NCBI RefSeq assembly: GCF_028898845.1 | Contig: NZ_CP118574.1 | Span: 1,984,001 to 2,048,000 of the forward strand | Direction of reading: 5' to 3' | DNA from: Streptomyces sp. WZ-12 | Lineage (GTDB): Bacteria > Actinomycetota > Actinomycetes > Streptomycetales > Streptomycetaceae | DNA: 64,000 nucleotides | Shown here: one piece after another, positions 7,727-16,248 of the stretch | Layout of the letters: each line of letters begins with the position of its first letter | Position numbering within the stretch: position 1 is the first letter of the stretch | Notes under the pieces: model-generated | Database searches by the model: none | Told to the model about the DNA's origin: nothing | What the model saw: only the letters and a program-made list of their open reading frames with translations | Program-made: the position numbers and the translations under genes

Positions 7727-9315
7727 GCGGGTACAGGGACGCGGACGGCATCGGACCGGGCGGCGGCGCGGCGGGCGCCGGGGAGCACGGAGCGGGCGCG
7801 TGGCGGCGGTTGAGCCCGCGCACGCTGGTGGTGCACTGCGGGTGGCTCGGTGCGCCGCTGGGGTCGTTGGCACTGACCGCGCTGGCCACCGGCGGCCGGA
7901 TCACCGCCGGCGCGTGGTTCACCCTCGGCGCGATCGCGGCGGCGTTCGCGGTGGTCACGGTGGCCGCGCTGATCCGTTGGGCGCGCACCGACTTCCGGGT
8001 CACCGGCGAGAGCCTGGACGTGCGCAGCGGGTTGTTCACCCGGCGGCTGCGGAGCGTGCCGCTGCACCGGGTGCGCACCGTCGATCTGACCGCCTCGCCG
8101 CTGCACCGACTGCTGGGCGTCACGGTGCTGCGGGCCGGCACGGCGGGCTCCCGGGACGGCGGCGGCGAACTGGCGCTGGACGCCCTGCCGGTGGCCGAGG
8201 GCGAGCGGCTGCGCGTCGAGCTGCTGGCCCGCGCGGCCACCGGGGCCGGCGCCGAGGATCCGGTGCTGGCCCGGATCAGTTGGCGCTGGCTGCGGTACGC
8301 GCCGCTCACCTTCTGGGTCGTCGGTGGGGTGTTCGTGGCGGGCGGCTCGGCCTACCGGGTGCTGCACGAGATCGGCATCGAGCCGTGGAAACTCGGCTTC
8401 GTACGGCGGGCGTTCGCGGAGTTCGGCAACGGGATGCTCTGGCTGACCGTGCCGGCGGCGCTGCTGGCGGTGATCGCGCTCGGCTCGGTGGGCGCGGTCG
8501 TCCTCTACGTCGAGAACTGGTGGAACTACCGCCTGGAGTGGGCCGACGCCGGCTCGTTGCGGGTGCACCGGGGGCTGTTGACCACCCGCTCGGTGACCGT
8601 CGAACGCGCCCGGCTGCGCGGCGTGGTGCTGTGCGAGCCGCTGCTGCTGCGGGCCGGCGGCGGGGCGACGGTGCGCGCGGTGGCCGGCGGGCTGGGCAAC
8701 AAGGAGGAGAACCGCAAGCGCAGCGGGCTGCTGCCGCCGGCGCCCCGACGGGAGGCGGTACGGGTGGCCGGCGGAACGCTTCAATCCGCCTTTCCCGACG
8801 CCGCGTTGGCGCATCACCCCGGGGTGGCGCTGACCCCGCATCCGCGGGTCGCGCTGCGCCGCCGGCGGGTGCGCGGGCTGCTGTTCGCGGTGGCGCCGGG
8901 CACCGCGCTGCTGGCCGGCCTCGGGGCGGCGTTCACCCCGGTCCTGCTGCACGCCGCCTGGATCTACGCGGTGCTGGCGACGCCGGTGGCGCTGTGGCTG
9001 GCCCGGGACGCGTACCGGAACCTGGGGCACGGGATCGCCGGGCGCCATCTGATCGTCCGCTCGGGGACGTTCAGCCGGGACACCGTGGCGCTGCGGCGCG
9101 AGGCGGTGGCCGCCTGGACGTTCACCACCTCACCGTTCACCCGGCGGGCCGGGCTGGTCACGCTCACCGCGGCGGTGGCGGCGGGCGAGGAGGGCTACCG
9201 CATCCCGGACCTCGCGGAGGGGGCGGCGCCCGGCTTCGCGGCGTCGGCGGCCCCCGGCATCCTGGAGGAATTCCTCATCTCCCCGCGGCGGGACGGCTCG
9301 ACGGCGTCGACATGA
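7723..9315 (+). CDS. Bacterial PH-domain membrane protein (YdbT-like)
   Basis: A 530-residue membrane protein with three PH-like modules separated by pairs of transmembrane helices: first module at about residues 90-170 (DFRVTGESLDVRSG, VPLHRVRTVDLTASP), second at about 270-350 (SLRVHRGLLTTRS), third near 440-510 (RHLIVRSGTFSRDTVALRREAVAAW). Helix pairs lie near 40-85, 200-260 and 385-425. This tandem arrangement is the YdbT layout and completes the pair begun by the upstream gene, with which it overlaps by four bases. Confidence 0.9.
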   Translation: MSGYRDADGIGPGGGAAGAGEHGAGAWRRLSPRTLVVHCGWLGAPLGSLALTALATGGRITAGAWFTLGAIAAAFAVVTVAALIRWARTDFRVTGESLDVRSGLFTRRLRSVPLHRVRTVDLTASPLHRLLGVTVLRAGTAGSRDGGGELALDALPVAEGERLRVELLARAATGAGAEDPVLARISWRWLRYAPLTFWVVGGVFVAGGSAYRVLHEIGIEPWKLGFVRRAFAEFGNGMLWLTVPAALLAVIALGSVGAVVLYVENWWNYRLEWADAGSLRVHRGLLTTRSVTVERARLRGVVLCEPLLLRAGGGATVRAVAGGLGNKEENRKRSGLLPPAPRREAVRVAGGTLQSAFPDAALAHHPGVALTPHPRVALRRRRVRGLLFAVAPGTALLAGLGAAFTPVLLHAAWIYAVLATPVALWLARDAYRNLGHGIAGRHLIVRSGTFSRDTVALRREAVAAWTFTTSPFTRRAGLVTLTAAVAAGEEGYRIPDLAEGAAPGFAASAAPGILEEFLISPRRDGSTAST

Positions 9316-9419
9316 CGCAGATCACACCCCCGCCTTATGCACGGAGGAGCCGGGCAGACCGTCCTACAGGCTGACCGCGTCCGCGTTCCGCGGGCCGACC
9401 AGCCGTGAGGAGCCGCGCG

Positions 9420-9830
9420 ATGCACCCCGCCATCGACCAAGCCGTCCAGGTCCGTCTCCTCGCGACCTCCGTCGGCGAAGCGGTGCCCGCGGTGTTGCAC
9501 TACCGGCGGTCGGATCCGCTCGCGGTGCGGATGACCTTCCCGCCGGAGATCTCGCTCGACGGCGCCGCGGTGGGCTGGGCGTTCGCCCGGGACCTGCTCA
9601 CCGAGGGGCTGCGGACCGCCGCCGGGCGGGGCGATGTGCGGATCCGGCCGTCGGGCCCGGAGCGCGTCCTGATGGAGTTCCACGCCGACGAGGGCATCGC
9701 CATGGTGCAGTTGCGGACCGCGGACGTCCGGCGGTTCCTGGCCCGCTCGTACGAGGCGGTGCCGGCCGGGCGGGAGCACGAGTACCTGGGCGTGGAGCAG
9801 GAGTTGGCGGAGCTGTTCGGCGCGGCGTGA
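9420..9830 (+). CDS. SsgA-like sporulation/cell division regulator
   Basis: A 136-residue member of the SsgA-like protein family, which is confined to sporulating actinomycetes and controls septum placement and cell-wall remodelling. Diagnostic parts: YRRSDPLAVRMTFPPEIS, WAFARDLLTEGLR, GDVRIRPS and the C-terminal FLARSYEAVPAGREHE. ATG 9420 follows GAGGAG by seven bases; an in-frame GTG at 9405 is less likely. It is followed by a strong terminator. Which paralogue (SsgB to SsgG) it is cannot be settled by eye; sequence outside the core differs from SsgB. Confidence 0.9.
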   Translation: MHPAIDQAVQVRLLATSVGEAVPAVLHYRRSDPLAVRMTFPPEISLDGAAVGWAFARDLLTEGLRTAAGRGDVRIRPSGPERVLMEFHADEGIAMVQLRTADVRRFLARSYEAVPAGREHEYLGVEQELAELFGAA

Positions 9831-9852
9831 GGCGCGCGGGGCGACGGAACGA

Positions 9853-9882
9853 CGAACGGGCCGGTGGTGACCGGCCCGTTCG
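9853..9882. terminator. Perfect 13-base stem-loop, probable bidirectional terminator
   Basis: Arms CGAACGGGCCGGT and ACCGGCCCGTTCG around the loop GGTG, between the convergent ssg-like gene and the polysaccharide deacetylase gene. Its position between two 3' ends and perfect pairing make termination in both directions likely. Confidence 0.75.
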
Positions 9883-9905
9883 GCTGTCTCCGGGAGGGGC
9901 GTCGG

Positions 9906-10685
9906 CTAGCGCTGCGGGAAGCCGAAGCCGTAGCCCTGCTGCTTCATCCACGGCAGCAGGCGCTTGAGCGACTCGACGGTGCGGGCGCGGTTGCCGCCGC
10001 CGTCGTGGAAGAGGACGGTGGGGCCGTTGCGGAGCTCACCGCGGACGGTGGACTCTATCGTCGCGACGCTGCCGCCCTCGAAGTCCTTGCTGTCGACGTT
10101 CCAGCCGAGCGGGCGCATGCCGTGCTCGGCGGCCAGCTTGCGGCTGTAGGGGGTGAAGGCGCCGCCGGGGGCGCGGTAGTACTCGACCTTGGCGCCGCCG
10201 GCCGCGTCCTCGATCATCTTCTGGGCGTCGAGTATCTGTTGGGACTGGTACTCCTCGGACCGGTGGTCCATGGCGGTGTTGTGGTTGATGGTGTGGTCGC
10301 AGAGCCGGTGTCCGTCGGCCACCACCTTCTTGACGAGGGCGGGGTGCGCCGCGGCCTGCGGGCCGATCATGCAGAAGGTCGCCTTGACGCCGTTCTCCTT
10401 GAGGACCTCCAGGACCTTCGGGGTCCAGGTCGGGTCCGGGCCGTCGTCGATGGTGATGTTGAGGCTGCGGCCGGGGCGGTCCGAGGCGTGCACGATGGAC
10501 GGGTCGACCGGTGCGGTGCGCGGCGGTTGGGCGGGCTTCTTCGCCGGGGGAGCGTCGGCCTCGGCGCTGGGCTGGAGGAGCGCGAACGCTCCCACCGCCG
10601 CCGCTGTGGCCACCGCCGCGGTGGCCACGCCGATGATGCCGCTCTCTATCCCGAAGCGCCGTCCCCTGCCGAAGCGCCCTGCCAT
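9906..10685 (-). CDS. Secreted polysaccharide deacetylase (NodB family)
   Basis: A 259-residue protein with a basic N terminus and one hydrophobic segment (about residues 15-42, an uncleaved anchor or signal) followed by a NodB domain. All catalytic motifs are visible: TIDDGPD with the two metal/base aspartates, HTINH for the metal-binding histidines, RAPGG (RxPxG), VDSKDFEGG (the D-x-x-D/W position) and LFHDGGG. These carbohydrate esterase family 4 enzymes remove acetyl groups from peptidoglycan or chitin-like polymers outside the cell. ATG 10685 follows GAGGGGCGGG. It is divergent from a two-component operon, which may control it. Confidence 0.93.
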   Translation of the reverse strand: MAGRFGRGRRFGIESGIIGVATAAVATAAAVGAFALLQPSAEADAPPAKKPAQPPRTAPVDPSIVHASDRPGRSLNITIDDGPDPTWTPKVLEVLKENGVKATFCMIGPQAAAHPALVKKVVADGHRLCDHTINHNTAMDHRSEEYQSQQILDAQKMIEDAAGGAKVEYYRAPGGAFTPYSRKLAAEHGMRPLGWNVDSKDFEGGSVATIESTVRGELRNGPTVLFHDGGGNRARTVESLKRLLPWMKQQGYGFGFPQR

Positions 10686-10790
10686 GTCGAACCCGCCCCT
10701 CGTTGTACTGCGATGCTGTGTCTGCCGGCGGCTTGTGTGCCCCATCAGCACGGACGCCGCTCGCACCCCCACAGATGCACAGGACTCGGG

Positions 10791-10805
10791 ACAGGCTGCT
10801 CCTGT
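10791..10805. promoter_or_regulatory. Inverted repeat ACAGG-CTGCT-CCTGT in divergent promoter region
   Basis: A 5-base inverted repeat with 5-base spacer, in the intergenic region between the deacetylase and response-regulator genes, 36 bases before the regulator start. It could be an operator for the adjacent response regulator. A single GTTAC (10804-10808) overlaps it, reminiscent of one half of the GTnAC repeats bound by AfsQ1, but the second half is not seen. Confidence 0.3.
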
Positions 10806-10841
10806 TACGGATCCATCATGAAACTTATTGATACTGGACCC

Positions 10842-11546
10842 ATGCCACGTGTACTTCTGATCGAGGACGACGCTGCCGTGCGGGACGGAGTGTCCCTCGC
10901 TTTGCGGCGGCGCGGCCATGAAGTCGCGGCCGCGGCCAGCGGCGAGGAGGGCCTGGCGGCGCTGCCGGCCTTCCGCCCGGACATCGTACTGCTGGACCTG
11001 ATGCTGCCCGGCAAGGACGGTTTCGAGATCTGCCGGCTCATCCGGGCCGAGCGCCAGTTGCCGATCATCATGCTCACCGCCCGCGGCGACGACCTCGACG
11101 TGGTCCTCGGGCTGGAGGCCGGGGCCGACGACTACATCGTCAAACCGGCCCGCGGCGAGGTGTTGGAGGCCCGCATCCGGGCGGTGCTGCGGCGCACCGC
11201 GCTGCCCGCCGACGGCGCCCCGGCCACCGAGCCGGGGCCCGCGCCCGTGGAGACCTACGGCGAACTGGCCATCGACCGGGCCGGACTGGTCGTCAGCAAG
11301 GGCGGCAAGGACCTGGCGCTGGCGCCGTCCGAGATGAAGCTGCTGCTGTTCCTGTCCGCCACCCCGGGCCAGGTCTTCAGCCGCCAGCAACTGCTTGAGC
11401 ACGTCTGGGAGCACAGTTACCACGGCGACGCGCGGCTGGTGGACGCCTGCGTGATGCGGCTGCGGACGAAGATAGAGGACACCCCGCGCTCGCCCCGGTA
11501 CGTCCAGACCGTGCGGGGCTTCGGTTACCGCTTCGGACCACTGTGA
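10842..11546 (+). CDS. OmpR-type response regulator (AfsQ1/CseB-like)
   Basis: A 234-residue response regulator. The receiver domain has the acidic pair in LLIEDD, phosphoacceptor Asp52 in IVLLDLMLPG, the conserved Thr in MLTARGDD and Lys101 in VKPARG. The C-terminal winged helix includes LAPSEMKLLLFLSATPGQVFSRQQLL and VRGFGYRF. The sequence closely resembles Streptomyces AfsQ1 and, less, CseB. ATG 10842 matches the family start; ATG 10818 is possible. No clear ribosome site precedes it, so a leaderless message is conceivable. It overlaps the kinase gene by four bases. The sigma factor gene that neighbours afsQ1 in S. coelicolor is absent; a deacetylase gene is there instead. Confidence 0.93.
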   Translation: MPRVLLIEDDAAVRDGVSLALRRRGHEVAAAASGEEGLAALPAFRPDIVLLDLMLPGKDGFEICRLIRAERQLPIIMLTARGDDLDVVLGLEAGADDYIVKPARGEVLEARIRAVLRRTALPADGAPATEPGPAPVETYGELAIDRAGLVVSKGGKDLALAPSEMKLLLFLSATPGQVFSRQQLLEHVWEHSYHGDARLVDACVMRLRTKIEDTPRSPRYVQTVRGFGYRFGPL

Positions 11547-13096
11547 GCCGCCTGCGCCGCCTGCTGCCGGGCGCCTCCGCGGTGCGCGGGCTGCGCGCCC
11601 GGCTCGTGGTGGCGTTCCTCCTGGTGGCCGCGGTCAGCGCGCTGACCACCGCCGGCCTGACCTACCGCGAGGCGCGGAACGCGATCCTCCAGCGGTCCCA
11701 GGACACCGCCGTCAACGACCTGCGGGCGCAGATCAATTCGCTGGCGCCGGAGCTGGCGGTGCCGCCGTCCCGGTCCGACCTGGACTTCTTCCGGGTGCAG
11801 TTGGAGCGCTCCGGCAAGTCCCGGGACTGGGACATCTCGGTGCACTACAACGGCGTCCCGGACAGCGACGAGGGCGGACTGCGGCGCGACATGGCGGTGC
11901 CGGCCGGCTTCAAGTCGTCGGTGGAGAAGCGCCGGGTGCCGGCCTTCCAGCGCATCGACCGGGACGGCTCGCCCTGGCTGCTGATCGGGATGCCGGTGCG
12001 GCAGACCGACAACACCGCCTCCCCGTTGACGGTCTACGCCCAACTGCCGCTGCGCGCCGAGGAGGCCAACGTCGAGGCGCTGGTGAGCGCGGCGCGCGGC
12101 GGGGCGCTGCCGGCGTTCGCGCTGGCGGTGATCCTGCCGCTGTTCGCCGCGCGCGGGGTGCTGCGTCCGGTCCGCGGGCTGCGGCAGGCGGCCGGGAAGA
12201 TCGCCGAGGGCAAGTTGGACACCCGGCTGGAGGTGAAGGGCGCCGACGAACTCGCCGATCTGTCGCGGACGTTCAACGAGATGGCGGCGAAGCTGGAGGA
12301 GAGCATGGCGGAGCTGCGCCGCATGGAGGCCAATTCCCGGCGGTTCGCGGCCGATGTCTCGCACGAGCTACGCACGCCGCTGGCGGCGATGGCCGCGGTC
12401 ACCGACGTACTGGACGAGGACGCCGACTCGCTGGACCCGGACACCGCCTCCGCGGTCCGGCTGATCAGCCAGGAGACCGGGAAGCTGGCGCGGATGGTGG
12501 AGGACCTGATGGAGGTCTCGCGGTTCGACGCGGGCGCCGCCGCGCTCCACTTGGACGAGGTGGACGTCGCCGAGACGATCCGCAAGACCCTCCAGGCCCG
12601 CGCCTGGCAGCAGCGGGTGACCGCGGACCTGCCGGACGACGTCCGGGCCCGGCTCGACCCGCGCCGGCTCGACGTGGTGGTGGCCAACCTGGTGGGCAAC
12701 GCGCTACACCACGGCGGCGAGCCGGTCCGGGTGGTGCTGCACGCACCGGAGCCGGGCGACGCCACGCTCCGCATCGAGATCCGCGACGCCGGCCCGGGGA
12801 TAGACCCCGAGGTGCTGCCGCACGTCTTCGACCGCTTCTACAAGGCGGACTCGGCCCGCGCCCGGTCCGAGGGCAGCGGGCTGGGGCTGGCCATCGCCCA
12901 GGAGAACGTCCGGCTGCACGGCGGTGCGCTGCGTGCTGCCAACTCCCCCGAGGGCGGTGCGGTGTTCACCGTCGAGCTGCCGCTGCGCCAGGAGGAGGCG
13001 CCACCCGACGGGACCGTCGACGAACCCGCCGACGCACCGGCCGACCCGCCCACCGACGATCCCGCCGGCCCGGGGAAAGGGACCGACACCGCATGA
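11543..13096 (+). CDS. Membrane sensor histidine kinase partner
   Basis: A 517-residue class I kinase. Two transmembrane segments (about residues 18-40 and 185-205) bracket an extracellular sensor of about 140 residues. A HAMP linker follows (RPVRGLRQAAGKIAEG), then the H-box FAADVSHELRTPLAAM with phospho-accepting His274, N-box VVANLVGNALHHGG, G1 DAGPGID and G2 GSGLGLAIAQ. A Pro/Asp-rich tail of about 35 residues ends the protein. GTG 11543 overlaps the regulator stop, and the 3' end overlaps the lipoprotein gene by ATGA, so all three are coupled. The signal sensed is unknown; the extracellular domain and lipoprotein suggest envelope conditions. Confidence 0.93.
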   Translation: MSRLRRLLPGASAVRGLRARLVVAFLLVAAVSALTTAGLTYREARNAILQRSQDTAVNDLRAQINSLAPELAVPPSRSDLDFFRVQLERSGKSRDWDISVHYNGVPDSDEGGLRRDMAVPAGFKSSVEKRRVPAFQRIDRDGSPWLLIGMPVRQTDNTASPLTVYAQLPLRAEEANVEALVSAARGGALPAFALAVILPLFAARGVLRPVRGLRQAAGKIAEGKLDTRLEVKGADELADLSRTFNEMAAKLEESMAELRRMEANSRRFAADVSHELRTPLAAMAAVTDVLDEDADSLDPDTASAVRLISQETGKLARMVEDLMEVSRFDAGAAALHLDEVDVAETIRKTLQARAWQQRVTADLPDDVRARLDPRRLDVVVANLVGNALHHGGEPVRVVLHAPEPGDATLRIEIRDAGPGIDPEVLPHVFDRFYKADSARARSEGSGLGLAIAQENVRLHGGALRAANSPEGGAVFTVELPLRQEEAPPDGTVDEPADAPADPPTDDPAGPGKGTDTA

Positions 13097-13683
13097 CCGC
13101 CCGACGCCTGACCGCGCACCGCACCACCGCCCGCCTGGTCGCCCTGGCCGGGGTGCTCACCACGGCCCTGGCCGGCTGCGGCATCGAGCCCACCGACGTG
13201 ATCGACGCCGGCGAACCGGCGTCCGGGGTGCGCGGCCCGGGCAAACCCCCGGCCGATGTGCAGCTCTTCTTCTACGGCCCGGACGGGCTGCACTCGGCGA
13301 CCCGTCGGACGAAGGAGCCGCTGGACCCGCAGGGCGCGCTCGACCTCCTGGCACAGGGGCCGAACCACGCCGAGCGGATGCGCGGACTCTCCAGCGTGGT
13401 GCCCAAGTTCCCCGCCCCGCTCACCGCGTCGACCGGGCAGGGCCGGGTCACCATCACCCTGCCGGTCAACGCCAAACTGGTGGACCCGGCCTCGCTGAAC
13501 CAACTGGTGTGCACCGCCGCCAACGCCCGCGTCCCCGGGGGCAAGCCGCCGGGCCTGGTCATGGTGACCCTGATCGGCGAGGGCGTCCAGGTCGGCCCCA
13601 TGGTGTGCGGCGGCAACAACGCCTTCCCGTTCGTCCAGCCGACCCCGCGGCCCGCCGAGAGCCCCAACGGCGGGGGCGGCTGA
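13093..13683 (+). CDS. GerMN-domain lipoprotein
   Basis: A 196-residue predicted lipoprotein: signal peptide ending in the lipobox LAGC with Cys at about residue 29. The mature part is a GerMN-like domain (QLFFYGPDGLHSATR, LDLLAQGP, VTITLPVN, LNQLVCTAANA). A second pair of cysteines (VCTA and MVCGG) could form a disulfide. It is translationally coupled to the kinase, in the place where CseA or the AfsQ-linked lipoprotein is found in other streptomycetes, where such lipoproteins modulate the sensor. Likely a periphery-facing modulator of the kinase; this is inference from context. Confidence 0.85.
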   Translation: MTARRLTAHRTTARLVALAGVLTTALAGCGIEPTDVIDAGEPASGVRGPGKPPADVQLFFYGPDGLHSATRRTKEPLDPQGALDLLAQGPNHAERMRGLSSVVPKFPAPLTASTGQGRVTITLPVNAKLVDPASLNQLVCTAANARVPGGKPPGLVMVTLIGEGVQVGPMVCGGNNAFPFVQPTPRPAESPNGGGG

Positions 13684-13711
13684 CCGGCCGTCCCGGGCCC
13701 GGGGCGGCCGG
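13684..13711 (+). terminator. GC-rich hairpin after the two-component operon
   Basis: Arms CCGGCCG and CGGCCGG enclose a palindromic core CCCGGGCCCGGG with one T/G pair between them, directly after the lipoprotein stop codon. No U-tract. A likely factor-independent terminator for the three-gene operon. Confidence 0.5.
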
Positions 13712-13768
13712 CATCGCTGCGCTACCGTGAAGGGGCGGGAACCGTCCGGCATCTCGGGAGGAGCCACG

Positions 13769-14170
13769 ATGACCGAGCGCAAACCCCCCGGCGTCAGCTT
13801 CGAGAGCTGGGTCGACAAGCAGATCCGCGAGTCGGCCGAGCGGGACGCGTGCGAGCGCCTCCCCGGTTTCGGCAAACCGCTCCCCGCTCTCGACCGGCCC
13901 TACGACGAGACCTGGTGGATCAAGGACAAGATGCACCGGGAGCACCTGTCCTTCCTCCCGCCCGGCCTCGTCCTGCGCAAGGAGGCCGAGGACGCGCTGA
14001 CGGCCGCCGCCGACGCCCCCACCGAGGCCGCCCTCCGCCGCATCCTCACCGACATCAACGACCGCATCCGGGCAGCCCTGGCCGCCCCGCAGGAGGGCCC
14101 ACCGCTGGGCCTCGTCCCTTACGACATCGAGGAACACGCCCTCAAGTGGCGGCAGGAGCACGAGGGTTGA
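13769..14170 (+). CDS. DUF1992 protein
   Basis: A 133-residue soluble protein matching the DUF1992 family (also called the DnaJ homologue subfamily C member 28 conserved domain). Signature: FESWVDKQIRESAERDACERLPGFGKPL, where GxGKPL is the hallmark, followed by WWIKDKMHRE. The start at 13769 has GGGAGGAG upstream. Function is unknown in bacteria. It is monocistronic and convergent with the DUF4185-like gene. Confidence 0.9.
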   Translation: MTERKPPGVSFESWVDKQIRESAERDACERLPGFGKPLPALDRPYDETWWIKDKMHREHLSFLPPGLVLRKEAEDALTAAADAPTEAALRRILTDINDRIRAALAAPQEGPPLGLVPYDIEEHALKWRQEHEG

Positions 14171-14179
14171 GGCGTCGGC

Positions 14180-15469
14180 TCACCGCCCCACCGGCGCCAA
14201 CCGCACCCGGAGGAACCGCGGGCGGTAGAGCTCCACATCGCCGTTGACCACCGGGTCGGGGGCGGTGCCGGGTGGGCCGAGCCAGTTGACGTCGTAGCTG
14301 AGCAACAGGCCGGCGGCGGTGGTGAACTCCGGGTGGGCCTGCGGGTTGTAGACCGCGACGTGGTGGGGGTCGGGGCCGGCGGGCCGGGGCGGGGTGAGCC
14401 GGCCGACCGGTCCGTGCCAGGGGCCCTGGGGGGAGCAGGACCAGTAGCCGGTGATGGTGCGCAGTCCCGCGGCGCCGCCGGCGGGGGTGTCCATGGTGAA
14501 CAGCACCCATGTCCCGTGGTCGCGGACGACGGTGAAGGCGCTGCCGACGCCGCGCCGGCCGGCGCCGCGCAGCACCGGGACGGCCCGCCCGGCGTCCGGC
14601 TGCCAGTGGGCGCCGTCCCAGAACCGCCAGGCCGCCCGGTCACCGAGCCGGCCGGTCGGGACCCGGGCCAGATAGCCGCTGTCGGCCGGGGTCGAGGGCG
14701 GGTCGTCGCCGCCGAAGACGTAACTCCGGTCGCCGTCGCGGACCAGTGAGGTGCCGTAGAGGACGCGCCGGGCCGGGTCGGTGACGGTGCTCTGGTCGAC
14801 GACCGGGGTGATCGATTCCAGGTGCAGGTCGGGCAGGGAGAGGGTGGCGACCTCGGTGCCGTGGGGCGCGCCGAAGATCCACGGGCCGGTGCCGGGCGCC
14901 CGGTTCCACAGCAGCACCCGGACGACCTGTTCGGCCGCGCCGGGGGTGCGGGGCTCGACGGTCGCATGGACCGGCCAACGCCAGCCGCCGCCGGGCGCGT
15001 CGGGGAAGAACGGCCCGGGCGCGGTGGCGCCGCCGCCGGTCAGGGTGCGCTCCGGCGTGCCCGAACGGTCCGTGACCACCAGGGAGTTGTGCCGCAGGAA
15101 GGGGGTGCCACCGTTCTCGGTGGTGCGCCAATGGTGGGGCGCGCCCTGGGGGTTGGGCGGCGGGTGGACGCGGTCGAGGAAGGTGTCGGAGAACAGCCAG
15201 AGCGTCCGGCCGTCCGGGAGGCGCACCGAGTGGGTGCCGTCGCCGCCGGTCCAGTCGTCGGTGCGGGCGCCGTCGTCGCCGTAGTGGGCGAACGCCCGGG
15301 TCGGGCCGGGGTCGACGGACCAGGAGGCGAGGGTGCGGCCGGTGCAGGTGGGGCGGGCGGCGGTGCCGTGGTGCGGCGTCGGCACCAGGAGGGCCGCGGT
15401 GACGGTCAGCGTCAACAGGGCGAGTAGGGCGGCGGCGAGGGTGGTGCGGGTGATCGGCGGTCGGTGCAT
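14180..15469 (-). CDS. Secreted DUF4185/DUF5005-like propeller protein
   Basis: A 429-residue exported protein. The N terminus has a signal peptide or anchor (residues about 8-32: TTLAAALLALLTLTVTAALL). The body has repeats with WLFSDTFL, NGGTPFLRHNSLVV and AVYNPQAHPEF motifs typical of the five-bladed propeller fold of DUF4185/DUF5005 proteins, related to glycoside hydrolases. The first motif, DGTHSVRLPDGRTLWLFSDT, contains the acidic residues usually near the putative active site. Substrate unknown, probably extracellular polysaccharide. The frame just upstream ends at a decayed insertion element. Confidence 0.85.
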   Translation of the reverse strand: MHRPPITRTTLAAALLALLTLTVTAALLVPTPHHGTAARPTCTGRTLASWSVDPGPTRAFAHYGDDGARTDDWTGGDGTHSVRLPDGRTLWLFSDTFLDRVHPPPNPQGAPHHWRTTENGGTPFLRHNSLVVTDRSGTPERTLTGGGATAPGPFFPDAPGGGWRWPVHATVEPRTPGAAEQVVRVLLWNRAPGTGPWIFGAPHGTEVATLSLPDLHLESITPVVDQSTVTDPARRVLYGTSLVRDGDRSYVFGGDDPPSTPADSGYLARVPTGRLGDRAAWRFWDGAHWQPDAGRAVPVLRGAGRRGVGSAFTVVRDHGTWVLFTMDTPAGGAAGLRTITGYWSCSPQGPWHGPVGRLTPPRPAGPDPHHVAVYNPQAHPEFTTAAGLLLSYDVNWLGPPGTAPDPVVNGDVELYRPRFLRVRLAPVGR

Positions 15470-15507
15470 TCCGCTCCTCGGTGGGGTGCGGGGCCACCTT
15501 GACTTGC

Positions 15508-15529
15508 TCTCCCTTCTGAAGGAGGGAGA
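15508..15529 (-). repeat. IS605-type right-end hairpin / omega-RNA 3' scaffold
   Basis: On the minus strand, arms TCTCCCT and AGGGAGA flank the loop CCTTCAGA. The pattern AATCtCCcnCCTTCAG followed by a purine-rich arm is the one seen at the right ends of actinobacterial tnpB elements, where the transcript forms the guide RNA scaffold. It lies 30 bases after the tnpB stop, as expected. Confidence 0.55.
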
Positions 15530-15558
15530 TTCTGGCCTGCTCGCTCGGTGCTGTGCAG

Positions 15559-16248
15559 CTACGCGGCACGGGCATCGAGCGGGCTTCCGTGGCTTCCTGC
15601 CGCTGTGCGCTGTGCCAGAACGGGTTCTGGTCCTATCGGCGCTCCGCAGGCTGCAACCGCCAGTCCGGCGGCCTGTTTGACGTTGAGTGCGGCATTGTGG
15701 TCCCGGTCATGGACGGTGCCGCAGGCGGTGCAGGTCCACTCCCGCACATCGAGGGGTTTGGGCCCGTCACGGTGGCCGCAGGTGGAGCACACCTGGCTAG
15801 TGGGCTCGAACCGGCCGACCTTGACGAAGGTACGCCCGTACAGGGCGGCCTTGTACTCCGGCATGCCCACGAACTGCGACCAGCCCGCATCGTGCACGCT
15901 CTTGGCCAGCCGGGTGCGCGCGAGTCCTTTGACCGCCAGGTCCTCCACGGCGACCGCTTGGTTCTCGCGGATCAGCCTGGTGGCGAGCTGGTGAGGGAAC
16001 TCGCGGCGCGCGTCGGCGACTTGGGCGTGCGCGCGGGCGACCTTCAGGCGAGCCTTGGCCCGCTTCTTCGCCCCCCTCCGTTTGCGGGACAGGTCCCGCT
16101 GGACTCTGTTGAGTTTCTTCTTCGCCCGCGCTCGCTCCCGCGCGGCGATCGCATCGTTGTCCACCACTCGCGCGCACCCGAACGCCCGGGCCAACGCAAT
16201 GCGCTGGCCCGGCGTCGGGCTGAGGCGAAAGGCATACCGAAGCTGCAT
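15559..16248 (-). pseudogene. tnpB: tnpB (RNA-guided nuclease, IS1341-like) with internal deletion
   Basis: A 229-codon frame where about 370-400 would be normal. It starts with the TnpB N terminus MQLRYAFRLSPTPGQRIALARAFG, then jumps from GCARVVDND straight into the late region KKLNRVQRDLSRKRRGAKKR. The missing block of about 150 residues should hold the first RuvC motif with its catalytic Asp. The second RuvC motif (VAVEDLAVKGL, Glu), the zinc finger (CSTCGHRDG ... CTACG) and the third motif (HDRDHNAALN) are intact. The frame is open across the junction, so this is a clean in-frame deletion. A nuclease without the first Asp should be inactive; a residual DNA-binding role cannot be excluded. 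Confidence 0.85.
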
